Of a stretch of DNA of 64,000 bases, positions 17,909 to 29,907 are shown in pieces (position 1 is the stretch's first letter; each line of letters begins with the position of its first letter). This stretch comes from Pseudomonas putida NBRC 14164. GTDB taxonomy: Bacteria > Pseudomonadota > Gammaproteobacteria > Pseudomonadales > Pseudomonadaceae. The stretch is taken from NCBI RefSeq assembly GCF_000412675.1, contig NC_021505.1, forward strand, positions 4,706,501 through 4,770,500, in the 5' to 3' direction. The position numbers were made by a program, and so were the translations under genes. The notes beneath the pieces are model-generated. The model saw only the letters and a program-made list of their open reading frames with translations. It did not search any database and was not told the DNA's origin.

Positions 17909-17963
17909 CGCCGGCAAGCCAGGCTCCCACAGTGAGCCTGGTGGGAGCCTGGCTTGCCGGGCG
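17909..17963. repeat. REP-like inverted repeat between accA and tilS
   Basis: The arm at 17909-17930 (starting CGCCGGCAAGCC) pairs with 17941-17963, differing by one extra G. GGTGCTTTGCC and GGGCCGCAGAGCGGCCCC folds flank it on both sides. It is a variant of the family using GCCAGGCTCCCAC rather than CCCGCTCCCAC. Confidence 0.7.
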
Positions 17964-17993
17964 AATGGGCCGCAGAGCGGCCCCGGTGGTATG

Positions 17994-18941
17994 TCAGAGG
18001 CCGTAGCTCATCAGGCGCTCGTAACGGCGAGCCAGCAGCGCGTCGTTATCGAACTTGCCGAGCATGTCCAGCTGTTCGATCAGGTCAGCACGGATGCTTT
18101 CCGACACTTTCACCGGGTCACGATGGGCGCCGCCCAACGGTTCCTGGATGACCTTGTCGACGATGTTCAGGCTCTTCAGGCGCTCGGCAGTGATGCCCAT
18201 GGCCTCAGCGGCATCGGCCGCCTTGTCGGCAGTCTTCCACAGGATCGACGCGCAGCCTTCCGGCGAGATCACCGAGTAGGTGGAGTATTGCAGCATGTTC
18301 AGCTGGTCGCACACGCCGATGGCCAGTGCACCGCCAGAACCACCCTCACCGATCACGGTAGCAATGATCGGGGTTTTCAGGCGCGCCATCACGCGCAGGT
18401 TCCAGGCGATTGCCTCGCTCTGGTTGCGCTCTTCGGCATCGATACCCGGGTAGGCACCCGGGGTGTCGATGAAGGTCAGGATCGGCATCTTGAAGCGCTC
18501 GGCCATTTCCATCAGGCGGCAAGCCTTGCGGTAGCCTTCAGGGCGCGGCATACCGAAATTGCGGCGTACCTTCTCGCGCACTTCACGGCCCTTCTGGTGG
18601 CCGATGACCATGACCGGCTTGCCATCCAGGCGCGCGGTACCACCGACGATGGCGGCGTCGTCGGAGAAGTGGCGGTCACCGTGCAGCTCTTCGAACTCGG
18701 TGAAGATGTGCTCCAGGTAGTCCAGTGTGTAAGGACGACGCGGGTGACGTGCCAGGCGGGCGATCTGCCAGCTGGTCAGGTTGCCGAAGATGCTTTCGGT
18801 CAGTGTGTTGCTCTTGTCTTGCAGACGGGCAATTTCATCGCTGATGTTCAGCGAGTTGTCGTTACCTACCAGGCGCAGGCCTTCGATCTTGGCTTGCAGG
18901 TCGGCAATCGGCTGTTCGAAATCGAGAAAATTCGGGTTCAT
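17994..18941 (-). CDS. accA: Acetyl-CoA carboxylase carboxyltransferase subunit alpha
   Basis: The 315-residue alpha subunit pairs with AccD to move carboxyl from biotin to acetyl-CoA, the committing step of fatty-acid synthesis. Conserved blocks include RHPRRPYTLDYLE, FGMPRPEGYRKA, TFIDTPGAYPGIDAEERNQS and GEGGSGGALAIGV with its oxyanion glycines. The ATG at 18941 (MNPNFLDFEQPI) matches the family. An ATG two codons earlier (18947) is equally possible, since neither has a strong ribosome site. Confidence 0.97.
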   Translation of the reverse strand: MNPNFLDFEQPIADLQAKIEGLRLVGNDNSLNISDEIARLQDKSNTLTESIFGNLTSWQIARLARHPRRPYTLDYLEHIFTEFEELHGDRHFSDDAAIVGGTARLDGKPVMVIGHQKGREVREKVRRNFGMPRPEGYRKACRLMEMAERFKMPILTFIDTPGAYPGIDAEERNQSEAIAWNLRVMARLKTPIIATVIGEGGSGGALAIGVCDQLNMLQYSTYSVISPEGCASILWKTADKAADAAEAMGITAERLKSLNIVDKVIQEPLGGAHRDPVKVSESIRADLIEQLDMLGKFDNDALLARRYERLMSYGL

Positions 18942-19048
18942 AGTCATCCGTCTTGGGTCTACGGCCAGGCGGCCGGCCGGTTGATCCGTTTGGCGCCCTA
19001 CCTTAAGGGATCAGGCGCATTCAGGTCGAGATTAAATTTTTAGTCGAT

Positions 19049-22573
<3,525 letters not shown>

Positions 22574-22656
22574 GGAAGATCCTGTAGCAGTGCTTAACGA
22601 CAAGGGCGGGATTGTAGCTTAAATGGGGAAGAGATTTGGGGCTGCTTGCACCCTCC

Positions 22657-22753
22657 CTGTAGGAGCAGCCTGGTGCTGCGAAAGGGCCAGTACAGGCACA
22701 GCAACTTCATTTACCTGACTGGCGCTTTCGCAGCACAAGGCTGCTCCTACAAG
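22657..22753. repeat. REP inverted pair between rnhB and dnaE
   Basis: The arm at 22657-22684 (CTGTAGGAGCAGCC...) pairs with 22725-22753 over about 40 bases of spacer. It belongs to the TGTAGGAGC-type REP, distinct from the TGTGGGAGC type at 8.1 kb and 42.5 kb. It lies downstream of rnhB on the transcript. Confidence 0.75.
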
Positions 22754-22783
22754 AGCGAAAGGGCCGCGAAGGGCCCTGGCAGG

Positions 22784-23407
22784 TCAGATAAGGGAATCGG
22801 TAACGCCATCGCGTGCTTCCCAGGCCGCACGCACCGGGGCAAAGGAACGCCGATGGATGGGCGTAGGCCCCAGGCGCGCGAGCGCTTCAAGGTGCACCGG
22901 GGTCGGGTAACCTTTGTGCCCACCCATGCCATACCCTGGGTAGATCAGCTCGAACGCGCTCATCTCACGGTCACGGGTTACCTTGGCCAGGATCGAGGCA
23001 GCTGCAATAGCCGGCACCTGGCTATCGCCTTTGATCACCGGCGACGCCGGCACGGCCAGCTTCGGGCAGCGGTTGCCATCGATCAGGGCCAGCTTCGGCG
23101 TAATGTGCAGGCCCTCCACCGCACGCTGCATGGCCAGCATCGTGGCCTGCAGGATGTTCAGGCGGTCGATTTCGTCGACCTCGGCGCGGGCGATGCAAAA
23201 GCTCAAGGCCTTTTCACAGATCTCGTCGAACAACGCCTCGCGCTTGGCTTCGGTGAGTTTCTTCGAATCGTTCAGGCCGAGGATCGGGCGCGCCGGATCA
23301 AGGATCACCGCCGCCGTCACCACCGCACCGCACAGTGGCCCGCGGCCCACTTCGTCGACGCCGGCGACCAGGTCTTCGACCAGGTTGAAGTCCAGTCCAA
23401 TTTGCAT
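22784..23407 (-). CDS. rnhB: Ribonuclease HII
   Basis: The 207-residue enzyme cuts RNA in RNA-DNA hybrids and removes misincorporated ribonucleotides. The metal-binding D18 and E19 lie in VAGVDEVGRGPLCGAVV. Further catalytic residues are in LALIDGNRCP and ILAKVTRDREM. The frame is open 186 bases further upstream, but that part overlaps lpxB and is low-complexity. MQIGLDFN at 23407, one base after the lpxB stop, is the real start. Confidence 0.97.
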   Translation of the reverse strand: MQIGLDFNLVEDLVAGVDEVGRGPLCGAVVTAAVILDPARPILGLNDSKKLTEAKREALFDEICEKALSFCIARAEVDEIDRLNILQATMLAMQRAVEGLHITPKLALIDGNRCPKLAVPASPVIKGDSQVPAIAAASILAKVTRDREMSAFELIYPGYGMGGHKGYPTPVHLEALARLGPTPIHRRSFAPVRAAWEARDGVTDSLI

Positions 23408-23408
23408 G

Positions 23409-24536
23409 TCAGCGGTCCTTGAGCAAGGCCAGTACCGCCTCGGCCGCCTGGTTGGAGGCGTCACGGCGAAGGGTGCGGTGAATTTCGTCGAAACGTTCGG
23501 TCTGCTGGCTGCCATCGCGCACCAGCGGCGCAAGGGTGTTGGCCAAGGCTTCGCTGGTGGCGGCGTCCTGCAACAATTCGGGCACCAGCTCACGCTGGGC
23601 GAGCAGGTTTGGCAGGGACACGTAAGGGCTCTTCACCAGGCGCTTGAGGATCCAGTAGGTCAAGGGCGCAAGGCGGTAGGCCACCACCATTGGCCGCTTG
23701 TACAGCAGCGCTTCGAGGGTGGCTGTGCCCGAGGCGATCAGTACTGCATCACAGGCCGCCAGGGCCTGGTGCGACTGGCCATCGAGCAGGGTCAGTGGCA
23801 GTTGGCGCCCTTCAAGCATCTGTTCGACCTGGGCACGCCGCGCGGCGTTGGCGCAGGGCAGCACGAAGTGCACGCCTGGCACTTGCTGCTGCAGGCGCTC
23901 GGCGGCGTCGAGGAACAACGCCCCCAGGCGCCCTACCTCGCCACCACGGCTGCCAGGCATCAGTGCAACCACCGGCCCCTCACCCAGGCCCAGCGCAGCA
24001 CGTGCTGCCGGGCGGTCGGTTTCAAGCGGAATGGTGTCGGCCAGCGGGTGACCGACAAAGCGCACCGGCACCCCCTGCTCTTCATAGAACCGCGCCTCGA
24101 ACGGCAGCAGCGTCAGCATCAGGTCGCAGCCTTCGCGAATCTTCAGTACGCGCTTCTGCCGCCAGGCCCAGACCGACGGGCTGACGTAGTGCACGGTCTT
24201 GATTCCGACCTGGCGCAGCTTGAGTTCAATGTTGAGGGTGAAGTCGGGGGCGTCGATGCCGATGAAGACATCCGGCTTTTCGTCGATCAGTGTCTGGATC
24301 AGCAGCTTGCGGCGTTTGAGCAGCTCGCGAAGGCGCCCCAGCACTTCGACCAGCCCCATGACCGCCAGGCGCTCCATGGGGAAATATGATTGCAGGCCTT
24401 CGGCTTCCATCAACGGGCCGCCAACGCCAATGAAACGTACGTCGGGGTGGCGTGCCTTGAGGGCACGCATCAAGCCTGAACCAAGAATATCGCCGCTGGC
24501 CTCACCTGCGACCAAGGCTACGCAAAGCGGGGCCAT
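23409..24536 (-). CDS. lpxB: Lipid-A-disaccharide synthase
   Basis: The 375-residue glycosyltransferase (GT19) joins UDP-diacylglucosamine and lipid X. The N-terminus VALVAGEASGDILGSGLM is diagnostic. Further family blocks are FIGIDAPDFTLNIELKLRQ, YVSPSVWAWRQKR and FVGHPLADTIP. It begins one base after lpxA ends, within the lpxD-fabZ-lpxA-lpxB-rnhB run. Confidence 0.98.
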   Translation of the reverse strand: MAPLCVALVAGEASGDILGSGLMRALKARHPDVRFIGVGGPLMEAEGLQSYFPMERLAVMGLVEVLGRLRELLKRRKLLIQTLIDEKPDVFIGIDAPDFTLNIELKLRQVGIKTVHYVSPSVWAWRQKRVLKIREGCDLMLTLLPFEARFYEEQGVPVRFVGHPLADTIPLETDRPAARAALGLGEGPVVALMPGSRGGEVGRLGALFLDAAERLQQQVPGVHFVLPCANAARRAQVEQMLEGRQLPLTLLDGQSHQALAACDAVLIASGTATLEALLYKRPMVVAYRLAPLTYWILKRLVKSPYVSLPNLLAQRELVPELLQDAATSEALANTLAPLVRDGSQQTERFDEIHRTLRRDASNQAAEAVLALLKDR

Positions 24537-24537
24537 G

Positions 24538-25314
24538 TCAGCGGGTGATGCCGCGGGCGGAATTCACGATCGACTGACGGAACAGTTCGACCTCAGGGTG
24601 TTTCGCGGCCATTTCGGCCAGCTCCTTGAGCGCGTCTTCGACGGTCAGGCCCTGACGATAGACAATCTTGTAGCAACGGCGCAGCACGTGGATCACCTCG
24701 TCGCTGAAACCGCGGCGGCGCATGCCCTCGAAGTTCATGCTGCGGGCTTCGGCCGGGCTGCCGAACACGGTGACGAAGGCCGGGACGTCCTTGCCGATAG
24801 CCGTGCCCATGCCGGAAAACGCGTGGGCACCGATATGGCAGTACTGATGCACCAGGGTATAGCCGGACAGGATCGCCCAGTCGCCTACGTGCACATGGCC
24901 GGCCAGGGCCGTGTTGTTGACCAGGATGCAGTGGTTGCCAATGACGCTGTCGTGGCCGATGTGGGCATAGGCCATGATCAGGTTGTGGTCGCCCACGGTG
25001 GTTTCCGCACGGTCCTGGACGGTGCCGCGGTGGATGGTCACCCCTTCGCGGAACACATTGTGATCGCCGATCACCAGGCGCGTCGGTTCACCCTTGTACT
25101 TGAGGTCCGGGGTATCTTCGCCAATCGAGGAAAACTGAAAGATACGGTTGTGCTTGCCGATGCGAGTCGGCCCTTTGAGCACAACATGCGGGCCGATAAC
25201 GGTACCCTCCCCGATTTCCACATCGGGGCCAACGATCGACCAAGGGCCGACCTCGACACCATCGGCCAGCTTGGCCGACGGGTCGATAATGGCCCGAGGA
25301 TCAATCGAATTCAT
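24538..25314 (-). CDS. lpxA: UDP-N-acetylglucosamine acyltransferase LpxA
   Basis: The 258-residue enzyme adds the first 3-hydroxyacyl chain in lipid A synthesis. Isoleucine-patch hexapeptide repeats forming a left-handed beta helix run from about residue 5 to 180. The catalytic His lies in IMAYAHIGHDSVIGNHCILV. A helical C-terminal domain follows. MNSIDPRAII at 25314 is the start and overlaps the fabZ stop by four bases (ATGA). An in-frame extension upstream lies within fabZ. Confidence 0.98.
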   Translation of the reverse strand: MNSIDPRAIIDPSAKLADGVEVGPWSIVGPDVEIGEGTVIGPHVVLKGPTRIGKHNRIFQFSSIGEDTPDLKYKGEPTRLVIGDHNVFREGVTIHRGTVQDRAETTVGDHNLIMAYAHIGHDSVIGNHCILVNNTALAGHVHVGDWAILSGYTLVHQYCHIGAHAFSGMGTAIGKDVPAFVTVFGSPAEARSMNFEGMRRRGFSDEVIHVLRRCYKIVYRQGLTVEDALKELAEMAAKHPEVELFRQSIVNSARGITR

Positions 25315-25751
25315 AGGGAGCGTTCCGCGCATGTGATCTGTGCCGAGCAAACCGGTTTGCCGTCGACCAGGGCGCGGCATTCAAACTTCCAGATCATGCT
25401 CTTGCGGCTGAGGAACTTGGCTTCCAGCACCAACTGGTCACCCGGCAGTACCGGCTGACGGAAGCGCAGCTTGTCGGAACCGACGAAGTAGTACAGGGTG
25501 CCATCAGCGGGTTTGGCATCGAGCATCTTGAAACCGAGGATGCCGGCCGCCTGGGCCATGGCTTCAATGATCAAAACGCCCGGCATGATCGGGTGCGCCG
25601 GGAAATGGCCGTTGAAGAACGGCTCGTTGATGCTGACATTCTTGTAGGCACGAATGCTCTGGGCCTCGAAGTCCAGATCCGTCACCCGGTCCACCAGCAG
25701 GAACGGGTAACGGTGAGGCAGGTATTCGCGAATCTCGTTGATGTCCATCAT
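25311..25751 (-). CDS. fabZ: 3-hydroxyacyl-ACP dehydratase FabZ
   Basis: The 146-residue hotdog-fold enzyme dehydrates 3-hydroxyacyl-ACP during fatty-acid elongation and competes with LpxA for its substrate. EYLPHRYPFLLVDRV is the conserved N-terminal motif. FNGHFPAHPIMPGVLIIEAM carries the catalytic His and Glu. Two adjacent ATG codons (25751 and 25748) can start it. The ribosome site is poor, only an AGG 14 bases upstream. Confidence 0.97.
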   Translation of the reverse strand: MMDINEIREYLPHRYPFLLVDRVTDLDFEAQSIRAYKNVSINEPFFNGHFPAHPIMPGVLIIEAMAQAAGILGFKMLDAKPADGTLYYFVGSDKLRFRQPVLPGDQLVLEAKFLSRKSMIWKFECRALVDGKPVCSAQITCAERSL

Positions 25752-25865
25752 TTCGGGGGGGAAGCCTGTAATAAGAATAGGGAGCGCAGGTGCTGACCAC
25801 ACGCTCCTTTAGCAATCCAAAGAGGAGCCAGCTAGCGACTGTTCACTCTTGCTCAGGGAATGGTA

Positions 25866-26921
25866 TCAGCCTTCTGATGTCGGCAGGCCACCTGAGGTCA
25901 CGGTATCGACGCGTTTTTCCAGCTGCTGAAGACGCTTGGCCATGTCATCCAGCTGGCGGATCCGCGCAGCGCTCTTGCGCCAGTCAGCCAAAGGCTGCAT
26001 GGCTGTGCCGGATGAATAGGAACCGGGTTCAGTGATCGAACGGGTTACCATTGTCATCCCTGAAACAAATACGTTATCGCAAATATCAATGTGCCCTACC
26101 AGGCCCACGCCCCCGGCCAGCATGCAATGCTTGCCGATGCGCGTACTGCCGGAAATGCCCACACAAGCGGCCATGGCCGTGTGGTCACCGATCTGCACGT
26201 TGTGGGCGATCTGGATCTGGTTGTCGAGCTTGACCCCGTCGCCGATCCGCGTGTCGGACAGCGCACCACGGTCGACGGCAGTATTGACGCCGATTTCCAC
26301 GTCATCACCAATGGTGACGCCGCCGATCTGGGCGATCTTGCGCCAGATACCCTTCTCATTGGCAAAGCCGAAGCCTTCGCCGCCGATCACAGCACCCGAC
26401 TGGATGACCACGCGCTTGCCGATCACGACGTCGTGATACAACGTCACCCGCGGCGCCAGCCAGCCGCCTTCACCTACAACGCAACGGGCACCGATGAAGC
26501 AATGCGCGCCGATGCAGACGTCAGCCTCGATGCGCGCACCGCTTTCGATCACCGCGAACGGCCCGATGCTGGCGCTGGCGTCCACCTGCGCGTCCTCAGC
26601 CACCACGGCGCTGGGATGGATTCCCGCCACAGCCTTGGGTTTGGGGTCGAACAAGTGGGAAATACGCGCATACGCCTGGTACGGGTCGGCCACGATCAGG
26701 GCATTGCCAGCGAAACTTTCGGCATCCGCAGCCTTGAGCAATACCGCACCCGCCTGGCAGTTATCCAGGTACTTGCGGTACTGCGGGTTGGCGAGGAAGC
26801 TCAATTGACCGGGGCCTGCCTCCTGCAAGGTGGCCAGCCCGGTAATCTGCAACGCCTCGGGCCCCTTGAGGGTGGCACCGAGGGCCTCGGCCAGCTGGCC
26901 TAGCGTCATGGTCACACTCAT
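25866..26921 (-). CDS. lpxD: UDP-3-O-(3-hydroxyacyl)glucosamine N-acyltransferase LpxD
   Basis: The 351-residue enzyme adds the second acyl chain to the lipid A precursor. A uridine-binding N-terminal domain (1-100) precedes a hexapeptide beta helix (about 105-290) with the catalytic His in QIAHNVQIGDHTAMAACVGI. A C-terminal helix (IRQLDDMAKRLQQLEKRVD) closes it. It starts one base after the skp stop. A 114-bp gap then separates it from fabZ. Confidence 0.97.
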   Translation of the reverse strand: MSVTMTLGQLAEALGATLKGPEALQITGLATLQEAGPGQLSFLANPQYRKYLDNCQAGAVLLKAADAESFAGNALIVADPYQAYARISHLFDPKPKAVAGIHPSAVVAEDAQVDASASIGPFAVIESGARIEADVCIGAHCFIGARCVVGEGGWLAPRVTLYHDVVIGKRVVIQSGAVIGGEGFGFANEKGIWRKIAQIGGVTIGDDVEIGVNTAVDRGALSDTRIGDGVKLDNQIQIAHNVQIGDHTAMAACVGISGSTRIGKHCMLAGGVGLVGHIDICDNVFVSGMTMVTRSITEPGSYSSGTAMQPLADWRKSAARIRQLDDMAKRLQQLEKRVDTVTSGGLPTSEG

Positions 26922-26922
26922 A

Positions 26923-27426
26923 TCAACGGGCTTGGTTCATGCGCTCGATGACCTGGCGGGTGATGTCGTACTGAGGTTTGACATCGATGACCGCACCACG
27001 CTCGAGGACCAGGTCGAAACCGCCCTTCTTGATCACTTCCTCGACAGCACCATCCAGCTTCGGCTTCAGTTGCTTGAGCATGTCGCGGTCAGCAACGGCT
27101 TTGGCTTCGTTCAGTTCCTTGGACTGGAACTGGAAGTCACGGGCCTTTTGCTTGAACTCGAGCTCCAGGCGCTCACGCTCCTGCTGCTGCATCTTGTCGC
27201 CGCCCTTGATCAGACGGTCCTGGATGCCCTTGGCGCTGCTTTCGAGGCTTTTCAGCTTGGTCAGTTGCGGACCGAACTTCTTCTCGGCATCGACCGCGTA
27301 TTTCTTGGCGGCATCCGATTCGAGCAGGGCCATCTGATAGTTCAGCACGGCAACCTTCATTTCGGCGAATGCCGGGGTGGCGACCAGCGCCGCGGCCACT
27401 ACGGCCAGTTGAGCCAATTTACGCAC
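26923..27426 (-). CDS. skp: Periplasmic chaperone Skp (OmpH)
   Basis: The 167-residue protein starts with GTG, with AGGAG about six bases upstream. Residues 1-21 are a Sec signal peptide (cleavage after PAFA). The mature part is the coiled-coil tentacle of Skp, rich in Lys and Glu (QQQERERLELEFKQKARDFQ). Skp holds unfolded outer-membrane proteins for delivery to the BAM complex, matching its position directly after bamA. Confidence 0.95.
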   Translation of the reverse strand: MRKLAQLAVVAAALVATPAFAEMKVAVLNYQMALLESDAAKKYAVDAEKKFGPQLTKLKSLESSAKGIQDRLIKGGDKMQQQERERLELEFKQKARDFQFQSKELNEAKAVADRDMLKQLKPKLDGAVEEVIKKGGFDLVLERGAVIDVKPQYDITRQVIERMNQAR

Positions 27427-27470
27427 GATGCACTCCTGGATAAACCGTTGTCATTAAGCAAGGGCCGACC

Positions 27471-29834
27471 TTAGAAGGTCTGGCCCAGAGAGAATTGGAA
27501 CACCTGGGTATCGGCATCGTCCGGCTTCTTGACCGGCATTGCCAGGCTGAAGCTCAACGGGCCCAGTGCGGTAATCCAGGTCACACCCAAGCCGACCGAA
27601 CTGGCCATGCCCGAGAAGCCGACTTTCTCGCAATCAGGCTTGTTGCCGCAATTGGTGTCGAACACGTTACCCACGTCCCAGAACACGGAGGTGCGCAGCG
27701 AACGCTGGTCCTTGACGAACGGCAGCGGGAACAGCAACTCGACACCGCCCTGCACCAGCACGTTGCCACCGAACGGCAACGGATCCTGGTCCGGGTCACG
27801 GATAGTACCCGGCTTACCGTTGGGATCGTCTGCCCCACGGCTCGGGGTGCTGCGCGGGCCAAGGCTGCTGTCCTTGAAGCCACGGACAGAGTTGAAGCCA
27901 CCGGCGAAGTAGTTCTCGTAGAACGGCAGGCCCGAGGTGCTGCCATAACCATCACCATAGCCCAGCTCGGTGTGCAGGCGCAGGGTGTAGTCGTTGTTGA
28001 TCGGCTGGAACAGCTGACCACGGTAGTCGAGCTTGAAGAACGACAGGTCGCTGCCCGGAATGGTGGATTCCAGGGTCAGGCTTTGCGAGTGACCACGGGT
28101 GGCCAGCACGCCTTTGTTGAGGGTGGACTCGGACCAGCCGATCGAGGCCTTGAAGTTCAGGAAGTTCTCGCCTTCCTGGTCAAGGAAATCGAAGATCTCG
28201 TCAACGGTGTACTTACCGGTCTTGATCTTGTCCTGCTGCACGCTCAGGCCGTAGGTCAGGCGCGAGGTTTCGCTGATCGGGTAGCCAAGGCTGACGCCGG
28301 CACCCAGGCTGTCCACCGCATAGCTGGCCACATCGACGTCGAGGTCGTCGTAGTCGGTGCTGCGGTAGAAGGCGTTGTAACCCAGGCTGACGCCATCGGC
28401 AGTGAAGTAGGGGTCCACGAAGCCGAAGTTGTAGCGGGTCTGGTATTCCGAACGGGTCAGGCCGATGGACACCTTGTTACCGGTACCCAGGAAGTTGCTC
28501 TGGCTGATCGAACCACCGAGGATCAGGCCCGCGCTCTGGGCGAAACCGACGCTGGCGGTGATCGAGCCGGAGGCTTGCTCTTCGACGCTGTAGTTGACGT
28601 CGACCTGGTCGTCAGTACCTGGCACCGCCGGGGTCTCGACGTTGACTTCCTTGAAGAAGCCCAGGCGCTCCAGGCGGGTCTTGGACTGGTCGATCAGGTA
28701 GGTCGAAGCCCAGCCGCCTTCCATCTGGCGCATTTCGCGACGCAGCACTTCGTCTTCGGTCTTGGTGTTGCCGCGGTAGTTGATGCGGTTGACGTAGGCA
28801 CGCTTGCCCGGGTCGACCACGAACATGATGTCGACCGTGTGGTCCTGGTCGTTCGGCTGTGGCACGCCGTTGACGTTGGCGAAGGTGTAGCCTTCGTTGC
28901 CCAGACGACGGGTGATCAGCTCGGAGGTGGTGGTCATCACCTTGCGCGAGAACACCTGGCCCGGCTGCACCAGCAGCAGCGACTTGACCTGGTCTTCCGG
29001 CACTTTCAGGTCACCGGACAGCTTCACGTCGCGAACGGTGTACTTCTCGCCTTCGTTGATGTTGACGGTGATGTAGACGTGTTTCTTGTCTGGCGTGATG
29101 GACACCTGGGTGGAGGCGATGTCCATGTTGATGTAGCCGCGGTCCAGGTAGTAGGAACGCAGGCGCTCCAGGTCACCGGACAGTTTTTCGCGGGCATACT
29201 TGTCGTCGTTCTTGAAGAACGACAGCCAGTTGGTGGTCTTCAGCTCGAACAGCTGGCCCAGGGTGTCATCATCGAACACGTTGTTGCCAACGATGTTGAT
29301 GTGCTGGATGGCAGCGACGGTGCCTTCGTTGATCTTGATCTTCAGCGCCACGCGGTTGCGCGGCTGCGGCACGACTTCGGCGTCGACCTCGGCCGAATAG
29401 CGGCCCTGGGCCACGTACTGGCGCTGCAGCTCGTTACGCACACCTTCAAGGGTGGCACGCTGGAAGATCTCGCCTTCGGCCAGGCCCGATTGTTTCAGGC
29501 CCTTCATCAGGTCTTCGGTGCTGATCGCCTTGTTGCCTTCGATCTCGATGCTCGACACCGACGGGCGCTCGACCACGTTGATGATCAGCACATTGCCATC
29601 GCGGTTCAGCTGGATGTCCTGGAAGAACCCGGTCTTGAACAGGGAACGGGTCGAGTCCACCAGGCGGCGGTCATCGGCCTGATCGCCGACGTTCAGCGGC
29701 AAGGCACCGAAGACACTGCCAGCGGAAACCCGCTGCAGGCCGTTGACGCGAATATCGGAGATGGTGAAGGACTCGGCGTGAACTTCAGCGATCATCAGTG
29801 CGGACATGACCGCAGTTAGCAGCAGACGTTTCAT
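27471..29834 (-). CDS. bamA: Outer membrane protein assembly factor BamA
   Basis: The 787-residue central subunit of the BAM complex has a signal peptide (1-20, ending EVHA). Five POTRA domains (about 21-420; the first reads FTISDIRVNGLQRVSAGSVF) precede a 16-stranded barrel (about 420-787). The conserved loop-6 motif VRGF appears in GFNSVRGFKDS. The last residue is Phe, as in most outer-membrane barrels. AAGGA lies five bases before the ATG. A hairpin separates it from rseP. Confidence 0.98.
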   Translation of the reverse strand: MKRLLLTAVMSALMIAEVHAESFTISDIRVNGLQRVSAGSVFGALPLNVGDQADDRRLVDSTRSLFKTGFFQDIQLNRDGNVLIINVVERPSVSSIEIEGNKAISTEDLMKGLKQSGLAEGEIFQRATLEGVRNELQRQYVAQGRYSAEVDAEVVPQPRNRVALKIKINEGTVAAIQHINIVGNNVFDDDTLGQLFELKTTNWLSFFKNDDKYAREKLSGDLERLRSYYLDRGYINMDIASTQVSITPDKKHVYITVNINEGEKYTVRDVKLSGDLKVPEDQVKSLLLVQPGQVFSRKVMTTTSELITRRLGNEGYTFANVNGVPQPNDQDHTVDIMFVVDPGKRAYVNRINYRGNTKTEDEVLRREMRQMEGGWASTYLIDQSKTRLERLGFFKEVNVETPAVPGTDDQVDVNYSVEEQASGSITASVGFAQSAGLILGGSISQSNFLGTGNKVSIGLTRSEYQTRYNFGFVDPYFTADGVSLGYNAFYRSTDYDDLDVDVASYAVDSLGAGVSLGYPISETSRLTYGLSVQQDKIKTGKYTVDEIFDFLDQEGENFLNFKASIGWSESTLNKGVLATRGHSQSLTLESTIPGSDLSFFKLDYRGQLFQPINNDYTLRLHTELGYGDGYGSTSGLPFYENYFAGGFNSVRGFKDSSLGPRSTPSRGADDPNGKPGTIRDPDQDPLPFGGNVLVQGGVELLFPLPFVKDQRSLRTSVFWDVGNVFDTNCGNKPDCEKVGFSGMASSVGLGVTWITALGPLSFSLAMPVKKPDDADTQVFQFSLGQTF

Positions 29835-29864
29835 GAAGTCCTTTTATTCCAACTGGCAATAAAC

Positions 29865-29890
29865 AACCTGCCGCGACAACGCGGCAGGTT
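29865..29890 (-). terminator. Hairpin between rseP and bamA
   Basis: AACCTGCCGCG (29865-29875) pairs with CGCGGCAGGTT (29880-29890) over a 4-base loop. GTTGTTTATT follows on the minus strand, a weak U-rich tract. Partial termination between rseP and bamA is likely. Confidence 0.6.
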
Positions 29891-29907
29891 CGCAATTGAG
29901 CGAAGCT